Shown: piece after piece, positions 35,849 through 47,585 of the stretch
How the letters are laid out: every line of letters starts with the position of its first letter
Numbering within the stretch: position 1 is the first letter of the stretch
Source of the DNA: Ceratobasidium sp. AG-K
Lineage: Eukaryota; Basidiomycota; Agaricomycetes; Cantharellales; Ceratobasidiaceae
Direction: 5' to 3'
Length of the DNA: 64,000 bases
Assembly: GCA_037039685.1 (NCBI GenBank)
Contig: JAWNGF010000003.1
Location: forward strand, 2,232,001 to 2,296,000
Position numbers and translations under genes: made by a program
Notes under the pieces: generated by a model
Databases searched by the model: none
Told to the model about the DNA's origin: nothing
Seen by the model: only the letters and a program-made list of their open reading frames with translations

Positions 35849-37118
35849 ATGCGTGCCCTGTTTTTGCTGTTTGTTGTACTTGCTGTCGTCTTCGCCGTCG
35901 ATGGGCGGGAGGACAGAGTGGCTCGTCTGAAGCGCAAGATGCTCGCTCGCCAGGCGCCGTTTACTGGTCCGACAACGGTTACGACGACACGAACTGCCGA
36001 GACGTGAGTTTACTAATTGATCTTGGAATTATGCTGATTTATTGCAGGTTTGCGGGAACGGTGGTCGAGACATGTGTGATTACGCTCACGCCCGTGATTG
36101 AGAATGGGCAGAACATGGTGCGAGAGGAACGCAAGTGCACCACAGAGCTCGTCCGCACTGCCTCAGTGTCGGCCACGACGTCGGCTGCGTCGGCAACCGC
36201 CTCCGCGTCGGCGAGCACGACCGTATCTGCGTCGACCACTGCCACTGGATCCACGTCCACATCGACGTCGATTGCGGGCGTTACACGCAGCGTCAGTACG
36301 GTTGTGGTGACGGTAACTGCAACGGGAACCGCGACGGGGACTTCGTCTGTTGCTACGTCCTCGGTCACTGCCACATCTTCGGTCGCATCTACCACCGAGT
36401 CTACATCCACCGCCAGCGCAACTTCGACAGTTACCAGTGCCTCTACGTCGACATCTACTGCAGCGCAGGCCACTTCCACTTCTGTCTCTACGTCCTCAGT
36501 GGCCACCTCCTCGGCAGTGTCCACTACTTCCGCTGCATCGTCGACTTCTACTTCGGTTGCCACTTCGACGTCCGCGGCAGTAACCACCTCCACCTCGTCT
36601 GCTTCCCAGTCGACGAGCACGGCCACCTCCAGCGCTCCCGCTCAAATCACAGACGGGCCCGCCAAGGATATTGTAAGTTCACATCAATCTCTCAGCCCTC
36701 ATACTGACAAATAAATCTCCAGGGCCTCGAAACCAAGTCCGCCTCTCCCCTCCCCACCTCGAGCGTAACCGCCTCGGCCGCCCCCGACCAAGCGCCCACC
36801 GCAACCTCGAGCGGCGTCTCGACGTCCATCAGCGCCACCGCCGCCCAGGCTGAAGCCTCGGCCTCGACCACCCCATTCGACCTCCCAGGCAAGAAACTCG
36901 AGGTGTTGCCGATCGGGTTGGGCGTGTTTGCGGGTATTTCGGTGATTGCGTTGATCGTGGTTGGGTTGGTCACGTATGAGCGTACCAAGTACCGCAAGGC
37001 GTTTAGGCAGCGCAAGTTGGCTGAGCAGGGTGCGGGCATGGGATACAGCGGGATGGTACGTCCCATCAAACTCGTTGCGAAAACGTACTAATGATTTGTG
37101 CAGAGCGAGCGGGTCTAA
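35849..37118 (+). CDS. Ser/Thr-rich single-pass cell-surface protein
   Basis: Four exons (35849-36003, 36048-36672, 36723-37055, 37104-37118) give 375 residues. A signal peptide (MRALFLLFVVLAVVFAVDG) leads to PTTVTTTRTAETFAGTVVETCVITLTP. Then come about 200 residues of almost pure Ser/Thr/Ala/Val, as in heavily O-mannosylated wall proteins. A single transmembrane helix (LPIGLGVFAGISVIALIVVGLVTY) is followed by a short basic cytoplasmic tail (ERTKYRKAFRQRKLAEQ). This plan fits Mid2/Wsc-like wall-stress sensors or other mucin-like surface proteins, but no WSC cysteine domain is present. The function is inferred from architecture only. The acidic open frame on the opposite strand is a by-product of the repetitive codons. 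Confidence 0.8.
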
Positions 37119-38099
37119 GTCCCTAAGCTGGACCAACAGAAGCGGTAAAGCGCGCCGTGTCATCCCTCCGTCTTTGCGTGTAATGTCGATCGTTGTATAT
37201 TCTTGCTTGTTTGACACAAGAGCCCGTTCATTACTTTTTTTTTGTTTGGTCTGGCCCACCGCTCAATTGATTTAGAACCTACGGGTGTTGCATAGTATTT
37301 ATTGGTGTGGTTAAATGTGATTTGTTCTCCTAGATTCTAGAGGTGGTGATAGAGTGAGCAACGCGTTGGGGCGCTTCGGGTGGTGGGACTACTCCCGGCG
37401 ATGTGTCGCGCAACTTGTGCATGACGATGAACTGAGATGCCAGAATCAGGCCACTTGCACTCTATAAACAATCACACGAGCCTCGTACCTACAATATATG
37501 AAGAAACCAGCTTCAAATATCGACTTGACAGATCAAATGTGCTTCAATAACGATACAACCACCCCGCTTTGAGTGGAACGTGAAATTGCCTATTGGCAAA
37601 CAAACATGGTTTAGAGATTGATATACCAGGATATCCGTCCAAGAATAACCACCCCGTCGATCACTCCTTGGCACAACCGAACACGTCATATAAGCATTAC
37701 ACGCCTCTCCTCGATCACGGAGCAACCGCCCGTTCCGGCAAGTGATTTGACTTGATTGGGCGAGGGTGCGCCACCCAACGTGCCACCACCCACCACACCA
37801 CCCCCTACACCACCTCGGGCTCAATCGGACAAAACCACACTTCCACAATCCCACAATCGGGCCCAACCGTATCTCCAATCCACACCTCACAGCCAATTTT
37901 ACGTGTCGATACGTGATAATCCCAGGAGCGGCTGGACGGATCGCCCGGCCCGGCGGGACTCGACGTGCCGATTGTCCAACTCGACTACCACCGCTTACGC
38001 TTGGCCTCGTCACGAACCCCGGAGTCTGAATTGTTCTGCTGTGCGGAATTGGTGGAGAAAGCCGACCTTGTGGACGTGGACTTGAATCGATCGGGCGAG
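37119..38099. other. intergenic, upstream of the SNAPC3-like gene
   Basis: Frames on both strands at 37500-38080 are open but low-complexity and overlap each other. The frame of the following gene is open back to about 37923 without an ATG, so a further 5' exon there is possible. Confidence 0.4.
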
Positions 38100-40635
38100 A
38101 TGGACGAGGCGCTCGAACGAGTTGTTTTGGATGGGATTCACACGAGATCGGGCGCGTGGGCGACTGGGGACGAGAATATTGCTGGTGGGGACAGAACTAT
38201 GGCTGAAACTACGGCTGCTGGAGAGGATGTGATCATGCACACGCCCGTATCTGGAGTAAACGACTTGGAAGCCGCGATTTTGACTGGAGGAATGGGAGGA
38301 CAGGATAGCAACGTTACCACGGAGCAGAATACCACTTTTACTGGACCCAGCGATGCGCCCATGGTTTTTCATACCATTTACCCACCAAGTGACAACCCAA
38401 CTAGTCATACAGGCTTCCTACCTGGCAACCCAAACGACCTCTCGACGTACCTTTCGACTGGTAACCCATCTTTCGATAATACGACATTTGGGTCATCGCC
38501 TTGTTTCCTATTCCCTCCAAACGCACCTGCCGGCCCTGCATCGGCGCCGATTCCCCAGACGACGCGTCAAACGCCATGGATGCCTGATTTCACATTTGGA
38601 CCTGCGTCGGAGCCCATTGACATTACAAAGTTCTTGGAGACTGTAAAAACTGCTTTAGGTCGGCCTACAGAAGATCAGGCGAGATCAGCGACCGGAGAAA
38701 ACAAGTGGATCCGCCCCGAAAACGTAGCTGGGTGGGACGATTTACGCGCACTTGGAGCACAAGGCAAGCAGGAATTGGACGAGGCGTGTAGGTTCGTTGT
38801 TCTAATTTACCGTGAGCTTCTATCACGCTATCGTATTCTCCGCATTCCTCGACTGATTTACGACGAAACTAACATACCTTGCCATCGCCCCACTGAATTC
38901 TCCCGACCTATAGCGTCACCGACCTTCTTGCTCCTCTTACGGACATTACTTCGGATCCAGCACGGCTCGATGTTGTTAGGGAGATGCACAATCAGGCAAC
39001 ACTCGCTGCACTGGGGCATACCGTCGAGAGCATCAAGTTGCCTCCCGAGAAGCGCGACCGCAAGCGGAAGAAAGGTGGAAAAGTGGGCGACAGAGGAGAC
39101 AAGAACGATCACGGGCAAGACGGACAAGTTGGCGCTCAAGAACCCACCGACGAACAGGGACTTGAGAATAGCACAGGTGAGATAGGGGCTCCAGGTTCGG
39201 GGAGTAACCGGGGGAGTGTTGAGGTGCATGAATCCAGCTGTATCTCCGTCTGGTACAGCACCCGCATCCGTATCCGGAGATACCCCCACTCCAGCGACTG
39301 CGCACATGCGAGGCGGTAGGATTCGGAAGGGCAAGGCTAGAGCCGAAGCCGAGGAAACGACTTCTAGTGAGTGGGTTTTGATGACCTGGTCACTTGGTCC
39401 ACTGGTGATCAAAGTCTGACGGCACAAACGGTGAAGATCCTGCGCTTCTGGAGCTCGGAGATATGCTCGGAAGTTTGAAGCTGCGCTCGTGGTTGTGAGT
39501 GTTGTGCGCTCCATGCGTCAAGGTTGATGGGTGATGGACTACGTGTCTTTAACAGCCAATCCGGCACCGCGAAGCACTATATACGGAAGCCTCGCTCGAG
39601 CGACGTCAATGTGCTCACCAAAGTGGTGCGTGTACGCCTATTGTCGCTGTCGACCGGCTCTTAAACGTTTACCCAGCGGGCATCTACGATACCATTTGTC
39701 CTGCCAAATATTCGACCTGACACGTCCCCAAATATCACAGACCTGCAGGGATCAACTGTACACGGATCACCCCACGCGATTGTTGAGTTGTCAATTCTGA
39801 CACCAGCCCCTCATCCCCCGCATACACCCCGGCACACATTGTCCCTTGCGTTGCTAAACAGCCAAACGCTTGAAGATATCAGCGAGGCTCTCGTATGTCC
39901 CAACCGGTGGATTCCTCGGAGTATCAGCGACAGTAATGTGCCTTCTGGCGGATGTATGGTTGTTGAGGGAACTGTTTATGGAGACGGAGAGGGTGATGCG
40001 GATGGCAAGGATTACGCCGAGTACGTGCCACTTTTTTGGTCATATGAATTGAGCTTACCCTTCCGTCCAGCAAAGTTACCGAGTATGTGGCTGCCCTGAA
40101 GGCTCAGGCTAGTGCCCCTACCGGATTGGGCAAGAAGGAACGCGACGCGATCATGATCCTCGACGAACAGCTGACGATCGGACTGCCGATGCTTAGTACA
40201 CGACTAGATTCAGTCCGATGGAAACTCCACAAACCGTACTGGTTTATGCATGATGGAGGTTGTGTACATTGGGTCGTTGTATCCTCGATCAGGTATGGGG
40301 TGAAACTCCGAAAGAAAAACCGTCGGACCTGGCTAACGACTTCGAAATCTTTTAGCCTGCTGCACCCACAAGACCCCCCTCTTCCCACTCCTAAGAAGGC
40401 TTCGAACTGGCCCTATGTGACATCGCTCTCACCACTCCCACATCGTGCGCTATGCCGCGTATGTTCGCGTGTACCCGCTGTTTTGGCGGTCTCGGGTGAT
40501 TCTCGTCTCGGAGAGAGCCCGAGTCTGGTCTGCAATGGGTGTTGGGAATTGCTAGGCCCGCCAAAAGCTGGGAGAGACTACCCAGAGGAAGGGGGGTTGA
40601 TTATCTTGTCGCTAGTGAGCCCAGATGGCTTATAA
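38100..40635 (+). CDS. snRNA-activating protein complex subunit 3 (SNAP50-like)
   Basis: SNAPc binds the proximal element of snRNA gene promoters; subunit 3 carries the conserved DNA-contact and zinc region. First exons: 38100-38791, 38914-39176 and from 39238. Family marks are FTFGPASEPIDITKFLE near the N-terminus, a basic segment EKRDRKRKKGGK, and SPHAIVELSILT with LLNSQTLEDISEALVCP. Then come KPYWFMHDGGCVHWVVVSSIR and the last zinc-finger block CRVCSRVPAVLAVSGDSRLGESP followed by CNGCW. An apparent in-frame stop near 39663 disappears if the 46 bp intron GTACGC...CCCAG is removed. The middle exons (39.2-39.6 kb) are uncertain, and the first ATG was chosen because no upstream ATG is in frame. 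Confidence 0.78.
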
Positions 40636-40911
40636 ATGATATAAATTGCTCCATCGTATCGCATATATACTCTATATTAATACATCTGCATGGAACACCT
40701 GCTATGGACTAATCCGGCCCGATCACATTGTTGGTGTTTCTCCGGGTGAATGACCATTCGGGGATAACGCCACTTCTTGCTCCCAAACCAATCGGAACAT
40801 CAAGCTCCCCTTTCTGACACAAACAACCACACCATTGCACCCGGCAAAGGCATTATAATTATCAGGCGGGATGAACCCACCGTAAGTTTCACACCTTGAA
40901 CTTTTGCGACC

Positions 40912-42398
40912 ATGTCCCCAAGTGTGACGCCTCCACCTCGTCTACCTAGAATCCAGCAGCTGGGCTTCAGTCCTGACGTGGTGAGTGCGAAATGAAGTGA
41001 CACGTACGCTGTCCACCGTCGACTAACGGCTGCATAATGCGCTCCCGTTTTAGAGCCCGCCCAGTACCTCGCATCATCCGGCGCTCCCCTCGTGGCATGG
41101 ACACAGCTGGACTCAGTCTCATTTGGACTATCCACAGGCCGCCCCATGCCCGCCAGAGCAGTACATAACACTTTACATGGACGACATACGGAGGGACCCA
41201 GCCGAGTCGAGCTTTGCTGAAATTCCGATCGCCATCGACTTCGACTCGGCTACCGACGCTTGGTGCGTTAGCGGAGGTGAGCTGGCGGTGCGCCTTCAGC
41301 AAATGCCGAGTCGTATCGACGGCGACGCCAAGCTGTGCATTATGCGCGGTCGCTACAAGCATTGCTTTGCCCGTATCACTGATGGCATGGTCGAACGATG
41401 TCCAATACCCGTCGAACTGAAACTCGCTCGCGACAAGAGCCTGACGATCACTATCGAATCTGTGAGCTGACCTGTTTCAACCTGAAATGTCCATCCTAAC
41501 CTCGCACATAGAACCCGACATCGGCCCCAGGCACGTCATCTCTGCCCCCAGCCGAACATCTCCTCGAGCTAGGCAAGCGGGGGACGGACACTCGGCCGGC
41601 TCAAACACTACCGGAGGCGAAAAAAACTATCACGAGCCCACGACCGTCTCCCACGTTGCCCCCCACTCAATCCAAAACTCCTCCGCCTACACCCGGTCCT
41701 TCACGAGACAACGATGTCAATGGATGGCGGGTACTAGACTTTTCCGGATCAAGCGCATCTACGTCCAGTTGTGCTAGCCCCCAGATCCAAGCCGAGACGC
41801 CTCACGCCAACCTTGTCGAGAGGCCCAAACCCGCAAGGCCGAAAGAGTCGAAACCCGAGGTCAACGCGGCAATCGTCGCTTGGCTACGCCAACAGTTTAG
41901 CCTCAAAGACCCTCAAAGTTACAATACCTTTACCCACAGCAAGGGCAAGTCGCTTCCCATCGAGGAACTCCTCCGAGGTTATCGTTATGTGGCGAGTTTG
42001 ATTTTGCGATACAACGATACTCGAACACCTAGTGAATTGGAAGGAGCTCCAGACCGCAAAATTTCCAAAGTGAGTCGCGTAAACCCGTAAACCCGGCCAC
42101 TGTGCTGACCACCGGCGTGCAATCATAGGCAAACATATTTGCCGCATTAGGACGACAGACAAGCTGGGGGTCGGACACAGAAACAACATTGACCTTGGTC
42201 GACATGTACGGACCCGGGGGACCCAGAGAAGACCCGAGGATAGTGGCGATTATGTCGGGGAAACACAGCGGAGCCAAAGAGGGCTCGGTCGGCTTTCTTC
42301 ACAGTCTGAAAGAGGTCGATAAAGAATTTTCCAGCAGGTCTGGTGGTGGTATGGACCAACGCTTAGGTCGGCCGTCGGATGTATCAAGTTTGCGATAG
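40912..42398 (+). CDS. unknown protein, Pro-rich middle
   Basis: Four exons with perfect phase (40912-40980, 41054-41461, 41512-42069, 42129-42398) encode 434 residues starting MSPSVTPPPRLPRIQQLGFS. The N-terminal half is a compact-looking segment (YITLYMDDIRRDPAESSFAE ... YKHCFARITDGMVERCPIP). A Pro/Ser/Thr-rich linker follows, then a helical part (VNAAIVAWLRQQFSLKDPQS, IEELLRGYRYVASLILRYND) and a Gly/Ser tail. No domain is recognised. An alternative start at 40871 (MNPP) spliced into the same exon is possible. The gene converges with the MBL hydrolase, 134 bp apart. Confidence 0.7.
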
Positions 42399-42532
42399 CT
42401 TCTTGGTGCGGGGCTCCTCACTAGTATACCCACTTATGCCTATTTCTCTTGGTACCGTTGATTGGATTTGTAACTGTACGCATGTATACGTCTGTACACC
42501 ACTGCTCTAGCTCGGAAAATGTACGAACGTGT

Positions 42533-43965
42533 TTAGTCTTTTATGGACGCTCCCATGAGTCTTGCATCCGCCTGAGAGTCACTGCCTTTGAATTCAACCG
42601 TCATCCCTGTCCCAGCCGGTACACATGCGTCCTCAAGCGCCTTGGCGAGTGCGAGTTTGGCATTGAACCCGGTACAATGCATTGGTAAAATGTACGTGGG
42701 TGTGGGAACGAGTTGCTCTGAAATAAAGTTGACCGTTGGCTCTATGCGCTCTTGGAGTTCAGCCCCGGCTAAATGCAGTCCTCCGATAACTGCGTGTATG
42801 GGCCTTCCAGGAAATGCCGCTGTCGCAGCGTGTATCACATTACATATACCCGCATGCGAACACCTGATCTCGGAGAATGTGAGTAACCGTGTCGGTTCAG
42901 TAAAACACCGAGTACAACACTCACGCGCTCAGAATCACGAGGCCTTTACCAAGTACGTCGATTGCAACGTACCTTTCGTCCATGATGTCCTACAAATTCA
43001 AAGTATAGTCCAGGAATGCTCCGAATTTCAACCTATTTCTGTATTGTGATGAGCCACTCACTGGTTCTGGAACCCATTCGCCTCGAACTTCATCTGATGC
43101 GGAAGAATGAAACTCGCGCCAACGAGCGCCGCCGAGGAGGCCAGTTTCGAAGCTCGTCACCCTTGGAATTTCTCCACTGACCCATACAGTCCTGTTCGCG
43201 ACTAGATGTCCTTCCGAATGTGTCTCTACCACGCCCCCGGCGGCGAGAATATCAGAATGTGTTGGATCCTCGGGGAGTCGACAGATAACCTTTCCAGATG
43301 GCGGCGGTGCAATACCTCGAGCGATGGGACGATCGGGATGAAGGTCGACCACAATAGGTTTAGATTCGCTGCCAATGTTTGCATCTGATTCGGCTTGTTT
43401 CTTGGCACGGGCAAGTGCGACTTGTTCAAGAACCGCGATGATTCCACCCGAATGGTCTCGGTGCCAGTGGGACAATACAATACGCTCGATGGACTCGACA
43501 GGGGTTTGAAGTGCAGCCAGGTTTCTAGTAATGCTTTTTGCCTCAGGCCCCGTGTCGAAGAGTGTTCGGTGAGTTTCACCGTTAGCTTCGGTTGTCTTGG
43601 TAAATGCGCATCAGTTGTATACAAAAGCCTGTGCTGATTGACGTTACCACCAGGATCGAGAGTCCGTGGCACCTAGATGAGGGCAAGCTTTAGTTAGGGT
43701 GCAATTGAATATGTAGGGTTGTTGCACACCACAGCAATAGTTGTCAAGATCGACAAAGGGTACCTGGGTTCTTGTGTCAAACGGAGGATCGTCACGGGAA
43801 AGATGGCGTCTGATTTCATGCGTGAAGCCCGGTGGAAGTTTGGTCATCCTCTTGAACAGTCAACACTTCAGCAGTCTCGGTGGTGCGGCCGCGTACCTAC
43901 CACTCAATGCTATTATCTACAATAATATCCAACGTCAACTTGTCAACCTTGTGCATGGAACCCAT
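42533..43965 (-). CDS. metallo-beta-lactamase fold hydrolase
   Basis: From the ATG at 43965 (MGSMHKVDKLTLDIIVDNSIEW) the protein continues through KLPPGFTHEIRRHLSRDDPP and TLFDTGPEAKSITRNLAALQ to the metal motif HWHRDHSGG. Next are a mixed insert with DLHPDRP, GGVVETHSEGHLV and VWVSGEIPRVTSFE, then ERYVAIDVLGKGLVILSACSHAG and ILPMHCTGFNAK. This is the pattern of MBL proteins related to the 7,8-dihydropterin-6-methyl-4-(beta-D-ribofuranosyl)-aminobenzene 5'-phosphate synthase group. Archaeal members act in methanopterin biosynthesis, but fungal substrates are unknown. Several short introns are needed. The stop is at 42533-42535. Confidence 0.85.
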
Positions 43966-44112
43966 GGTGGTGATCAAGGTAGAGTGCGCGCATTGACATG
44001 ATGATGATAAAGATGACGCAGCTTTCCACGTGCGCGTTTAGAAACATAAGTAGATTATCGCATAAAGTCTATGTGAATACAGGGTATATTCAGATATTAA
44101 ACAACGCACGTC

Positions 44113-45035
44113 TTATCCTAGGTAATGCCATATCAACCAAAAACAGAAGAATGTAAACACCGCTCCAACTCCAAATATGATGGTGTCCTGCGTCCTGTAA
44201 GCCTTGAGTGAGTACCTCATTTGGTAGGAACCAAAGCCACTTACGTCCGTTTCTCAATCCAACCGATTACATCTCGACTAAGTCCTATCGTGTTGGCGGC
44301 GTCCAGGAGTCTTCGTTGAGTTCCCTTGAGCATGTTGCGCTGATCAACCAAGTTATCCAACACCTCGCGACCCTGGGCAATGAACGCGTCGAGTTGATTT
44401 TCCGTGGATTCGATAAACGAATGTTCTCGTAAAGCATGGTCTTCCCGTAAGCCATATGTCGGTTGAGCAGACGCGGCGAACGGGTTCCCAGAGTGATCTT
44501 CTCCGTTGAGTGGAGCACCTGTATTGAACCGCTGCCTCGATACGGACGGACTAGTAGCTTGTGGGGCGTCGCTCAAAAGGTCATTCCTGTTCGAGTTTGC
44601 TCGCTGTAAAAGGTGAACTGGTTAGACTTGCCTTAGGAGCAGAGCAAAAATAATCCGCGTACCGAATTGGCCACGTGGTTCTTCACTCGGTCAAACTCAA
44701 GTCGCAATTCCGTGGCATCCGTTCGAAATTTGGATACACGCCTTACACGAGTCAGTACGAGTCATGGAAGGTAGTGGAGTAGCACATACATAAACGCTTT
44801 CTCTTGTTTTGCTTTAATCATTTCTTTCTTGGCCATAGTTTCATAGTCATCAATCGTCCTGTTGAATGCAGCCAAGGAGGCGGATATCTGGCCTGACGCT
44901 GGTTAGCAAGAAAGGCCGCACATCATAGCCTCGCTTACCTTGCAGAGCTGATGTCCCATCCCCAGAACGTAGCTTCTCCAAATCGCCATTGATGGAGGCA
45001 GTTTGTCGCAATCCCAGTGTATACAAAGAATTCAT
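44113..45035 (-). CDS. Golgi Qb-SNARE (Bos1/membrin, GOSR2)
   Basis: It mediates fusion of ER-derived vesicles with the Golgi. The start ATG at 45035 gives MNSLYTLGLRQTASINGDLEKLR, the family N-terminal helix. Then come ISASLAAFNRTIDDYETMAKKE and VSKFRTDATELRLEFDRVKN, and the SNARE helix (ALREHSFIESTENQLDAFIA, LDNLVDQRNMLKGTQRRLLD). The end is a C-terminal membrane anchor (TIIFGVGAVFTFFCFWLIWHYLG) with TAA at 44115-44113. At least four introns. It lies upstream of the MBL gene on the same strand and diverges from the small gene at 45297. Confidence 0.9.
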
Positions 45036-45296
45036 GGTTGGAGTTGTAGTTTAACCAAAATTTGAGTATTTCTATCGCCTGGGAGTTCAAGACAAGTGAT
45101 ATTTCAGTTGAATTATGACAAGCCTTTGACAGACAGAATCGAAGCAGTGGTTGATCCAAAGAAAGTCACGAACGCCACGTGACGGGAGTGGCGCTTACTA
45201 GAACCATCCTCGATCAGCTGTGCCTCTGAACTCAACTACGAGCCTGTTGAAATTAGCAGTTGTTCGGAGACGAGCCACCACCACAAAGCTTCCTCA

Positions 45297-45662
45297 ATGC
45301 CAGGCCACTACAGCTTCCCCCCAAATCCATCTGTGAAACATCTAGAGTTAGAGAGGCAGCCAAACCCTCCAGGACAGCCACCAGAGCCTGCGACTCCTCT
45401 TCCCCATGTGACACCCTACATGGATATAATCGGCTTGAAGAAGGCCATGAGCACCTCCGGATCGCCTCTCTCGGCGTCCAAGTTACCGGAACTCCAGGGA
45501 GTTCAGCTCCCGTGGCAAAAGGGGCCCCGCCCGCAAGACGGCATCGCGAGTGGGTTGGCCACAACGCTTGGCTTTGGCGCGGCCGCTGCACCCGCTGACG
45601 CCGCAGAGACCTTCAGTCCTGATAAAGCGGGTAGCAAGTCACCTAAAATAAAGCGGCACTAG
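45297..45662 (+). CDS. small unknown single-exon protein
   Basis: A 121-residue frame from a genuine ATG to TAG with no intron: Pro-rich N-terminus (MPGHYSFPPNPSVKHLELER), a middle with DIIGLKKAMSTSG, a Gly/Ala-rich segment (GIASGLATTLGFGAAAAPAD) and a basic end (SPKIKRH). No family recognised. The frame on the same strand at 45260 overlaps it and looks less protein-like. It shares an upstream region of about 260 bp with the Bos1 gene. Confidence 0.5.
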   Translation: MPGHYSFPPNPSVKHLELERQPNPPGQPPEPATPLPHVTPYMDIIGLKKAMSTSGSPLSASKLPELQGVQLPWQKGPRPQDGIASGLATTLGFGAAAAPADAAETFSPDKAGSKSPKIKRH

Positions 45663-46120
45663 GCTACCGTACGTACTACTCCAAGAGAAACCGCGATAAT
45701 CTGACCAATTACGTGAACGTAAAGTAGGAAGTGGTCAAGCCATCGATTGAACATTCGCTTACTTCGACTCAACCATTGAATACGCAGAATACCACATGAC
45801 AGCACCTATTGCTTGTATTATATTATTCATACTTGTATACGTAGCCAATCACTAGCCTCGTTTATGATCTCGACAGATGATCCATGTTAAACCCACCCAC
45901 AGGATTGTTCCGTTGCAACTCCTAGGTAGGACTGTTGCCGAGCCACCACTACACAACGTGGTTTTACTTTAATTATAACATAGCTACAGTGTAGGGAAGC
46001 TGTTTCATGTCGTCAATATTCACAGTTTATTGTCTAGTACGTCATGCAACCTGCATATACCGTGCCAGTGGTCAGCCAGGCATCCGGTGTAACCAATCCA
46101 ACCACAGCATAATAATATGC

Positions 46121-47282
46121 CTACCTCTTTGGCGGGATCTTAGAAACGTCGTCTTTGATATTATCCCAAACGGGGCGAGGGATCTCAAATCCTTCTCCAA
46201 CCCGCCCGTACGTCATGCCTCCCATGCGCGAAACTGCCCGCAGCTGACAGTACTGTTAGAATCGATGCACCCAATAACCGAATCTGACCTACCTTGACGG
46301 GATCAACCATCCCAATCCCCTTCCCGTCATCTAGCCATACATCCTTCCGTACGTGAATGGCCTTGATGTGGCCCAACACCAATGTACCCGTGACTGTCTC
46401 AGAGCCTGGAGGGGTAATGTCTTGAAGCGAATAGAGCTCGCACTCCATCGAAAATGCGCTCTCTTTGACTCTGGGCGGTTTTACATACGTCTATCCCAAC
46501 AATTAGTATAGTTGATTTTCAAGTAAGATCCTCTCACGCTTTCGGCTTTGGTCAACCCTGAGCCAACCCATTCTTCCGTCTCGTATGGAGCATCAGTACT
46601 CGTCCAGTTTGCGCCCTCTACGAATGGCTCGCTGATAATGTTGACAGTGAATTGCTTGGTCTCTCGAATGTTGATGGACGAGTCTTTTCGCCTCGCCGGC
46701 CCGTGCGTAAATGAAACAGAGATGAGAGGTGGATTATGGCACACCATCGAGAAATAACTTGAGATAATTAGAGCATATAAGTTAAGTGCATAATTTGGAT
46801 AGGTTAGACTGGCGCTGACCTGAATGGGGCCAAATTTGGAGTCCCGTCCACTGCCAAGGAGGACACGAATGCAATCGGCCTGGGAATTATTCCTGAGATC
46901 ATCAGTCGGTAGAGATCCCTGGTGGGAATGGCGTGTTTCAATAAACTGGCTTGGAAGGGAGGACGGATGGTTGATCTACGCACGAAGCCTTTTCATTCTC
47001 AGTGATAAACGTTTTCCAGCCTTGCTCAGATCCCTTGGCCCATTCTGCAGCTAGTGCACTAGGCCCGCTTTCGTCGAACGACTGCCCAACCTTCCATTCC
47101 TTGTTTGGAGGAAGCGTATACCTGAATGCAGGCTCGGGATTAAAATCCGGCCTAGGGGCATCGCGAGCACTCATTTTACGATTCGAGTGGTTGACAGAGG
47201 TCGTACAGAAGGGAGCTAGTGATGATGGCCGACGGAAGCTTGGAGTAGATTGAGCAGCGAGATGGCGGACTCTATGCATCAT
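46121..47282 (-). CDS. flavin reductase-like (FMN-binding split-barrel) protein
   Basis: The DIM6/NTAB-type flavin reductase domain binds FMN. The N-terminus (MMHRVRHLAAQSTPSFRRPSSLAPF) is basic and Ser-rich and could target mitochondria; a second ATG (MSARDAPRPDFNPEPAFRYT) gives a shorter form. The domain includes PPLISVSFTHGPARRKDSSINI and the typical RETKQFTVNIISEPFVEGAN. Then follow ECELYSLQDITPPGSETVTG, LVLGHIKAIHV and a C-terminal MGGMTYGRVGEGFEIPRPVW, with TAG at 46123-46121. It starts 303 bp from the DUF262 gene on the opposite strand. Confidence 0.87.
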
Positions 47283-47585
47283 TCCGGTCCAGTGAGGTGG
47301 TTTTATACTCACCGGAAAAGGTCCGTACCACGGCTTTATTACTATTGGCCTGGGAATGTCACTACAAAATAGGAGTAACCGATCGGCGAAATATGACAAT
47401 TACTCGATCATCTAATCGTAAACTTCTCGGCCTCAGCGGGGTTGTTGTCCACTGTTGCTCCCGAAGCTGATTACATCATTGTTTGCTCGTCATTTGTCCC
47501 TGATTGTCTTCCACCATTGATTACATAATTGCACTCAGCAACAGAGCTTGAAGTTTACCATATCTGTCTTTGGACACTTACCATT

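Noticed and set aside
36039..36626. Long acidic minus-strand frame opposite the Ser/Thr-rich gene
   Set aside because: It arises from the repetitive Ser/Thr codons; the plus strand has signal peptide, introns and membrane helix.
39640..39700. In-frame stop suggesting that the SNAPC3-like gene is a pseudogene
   Set aside because: A 46 bp GT-AG intron removes the stop and restores the frame.
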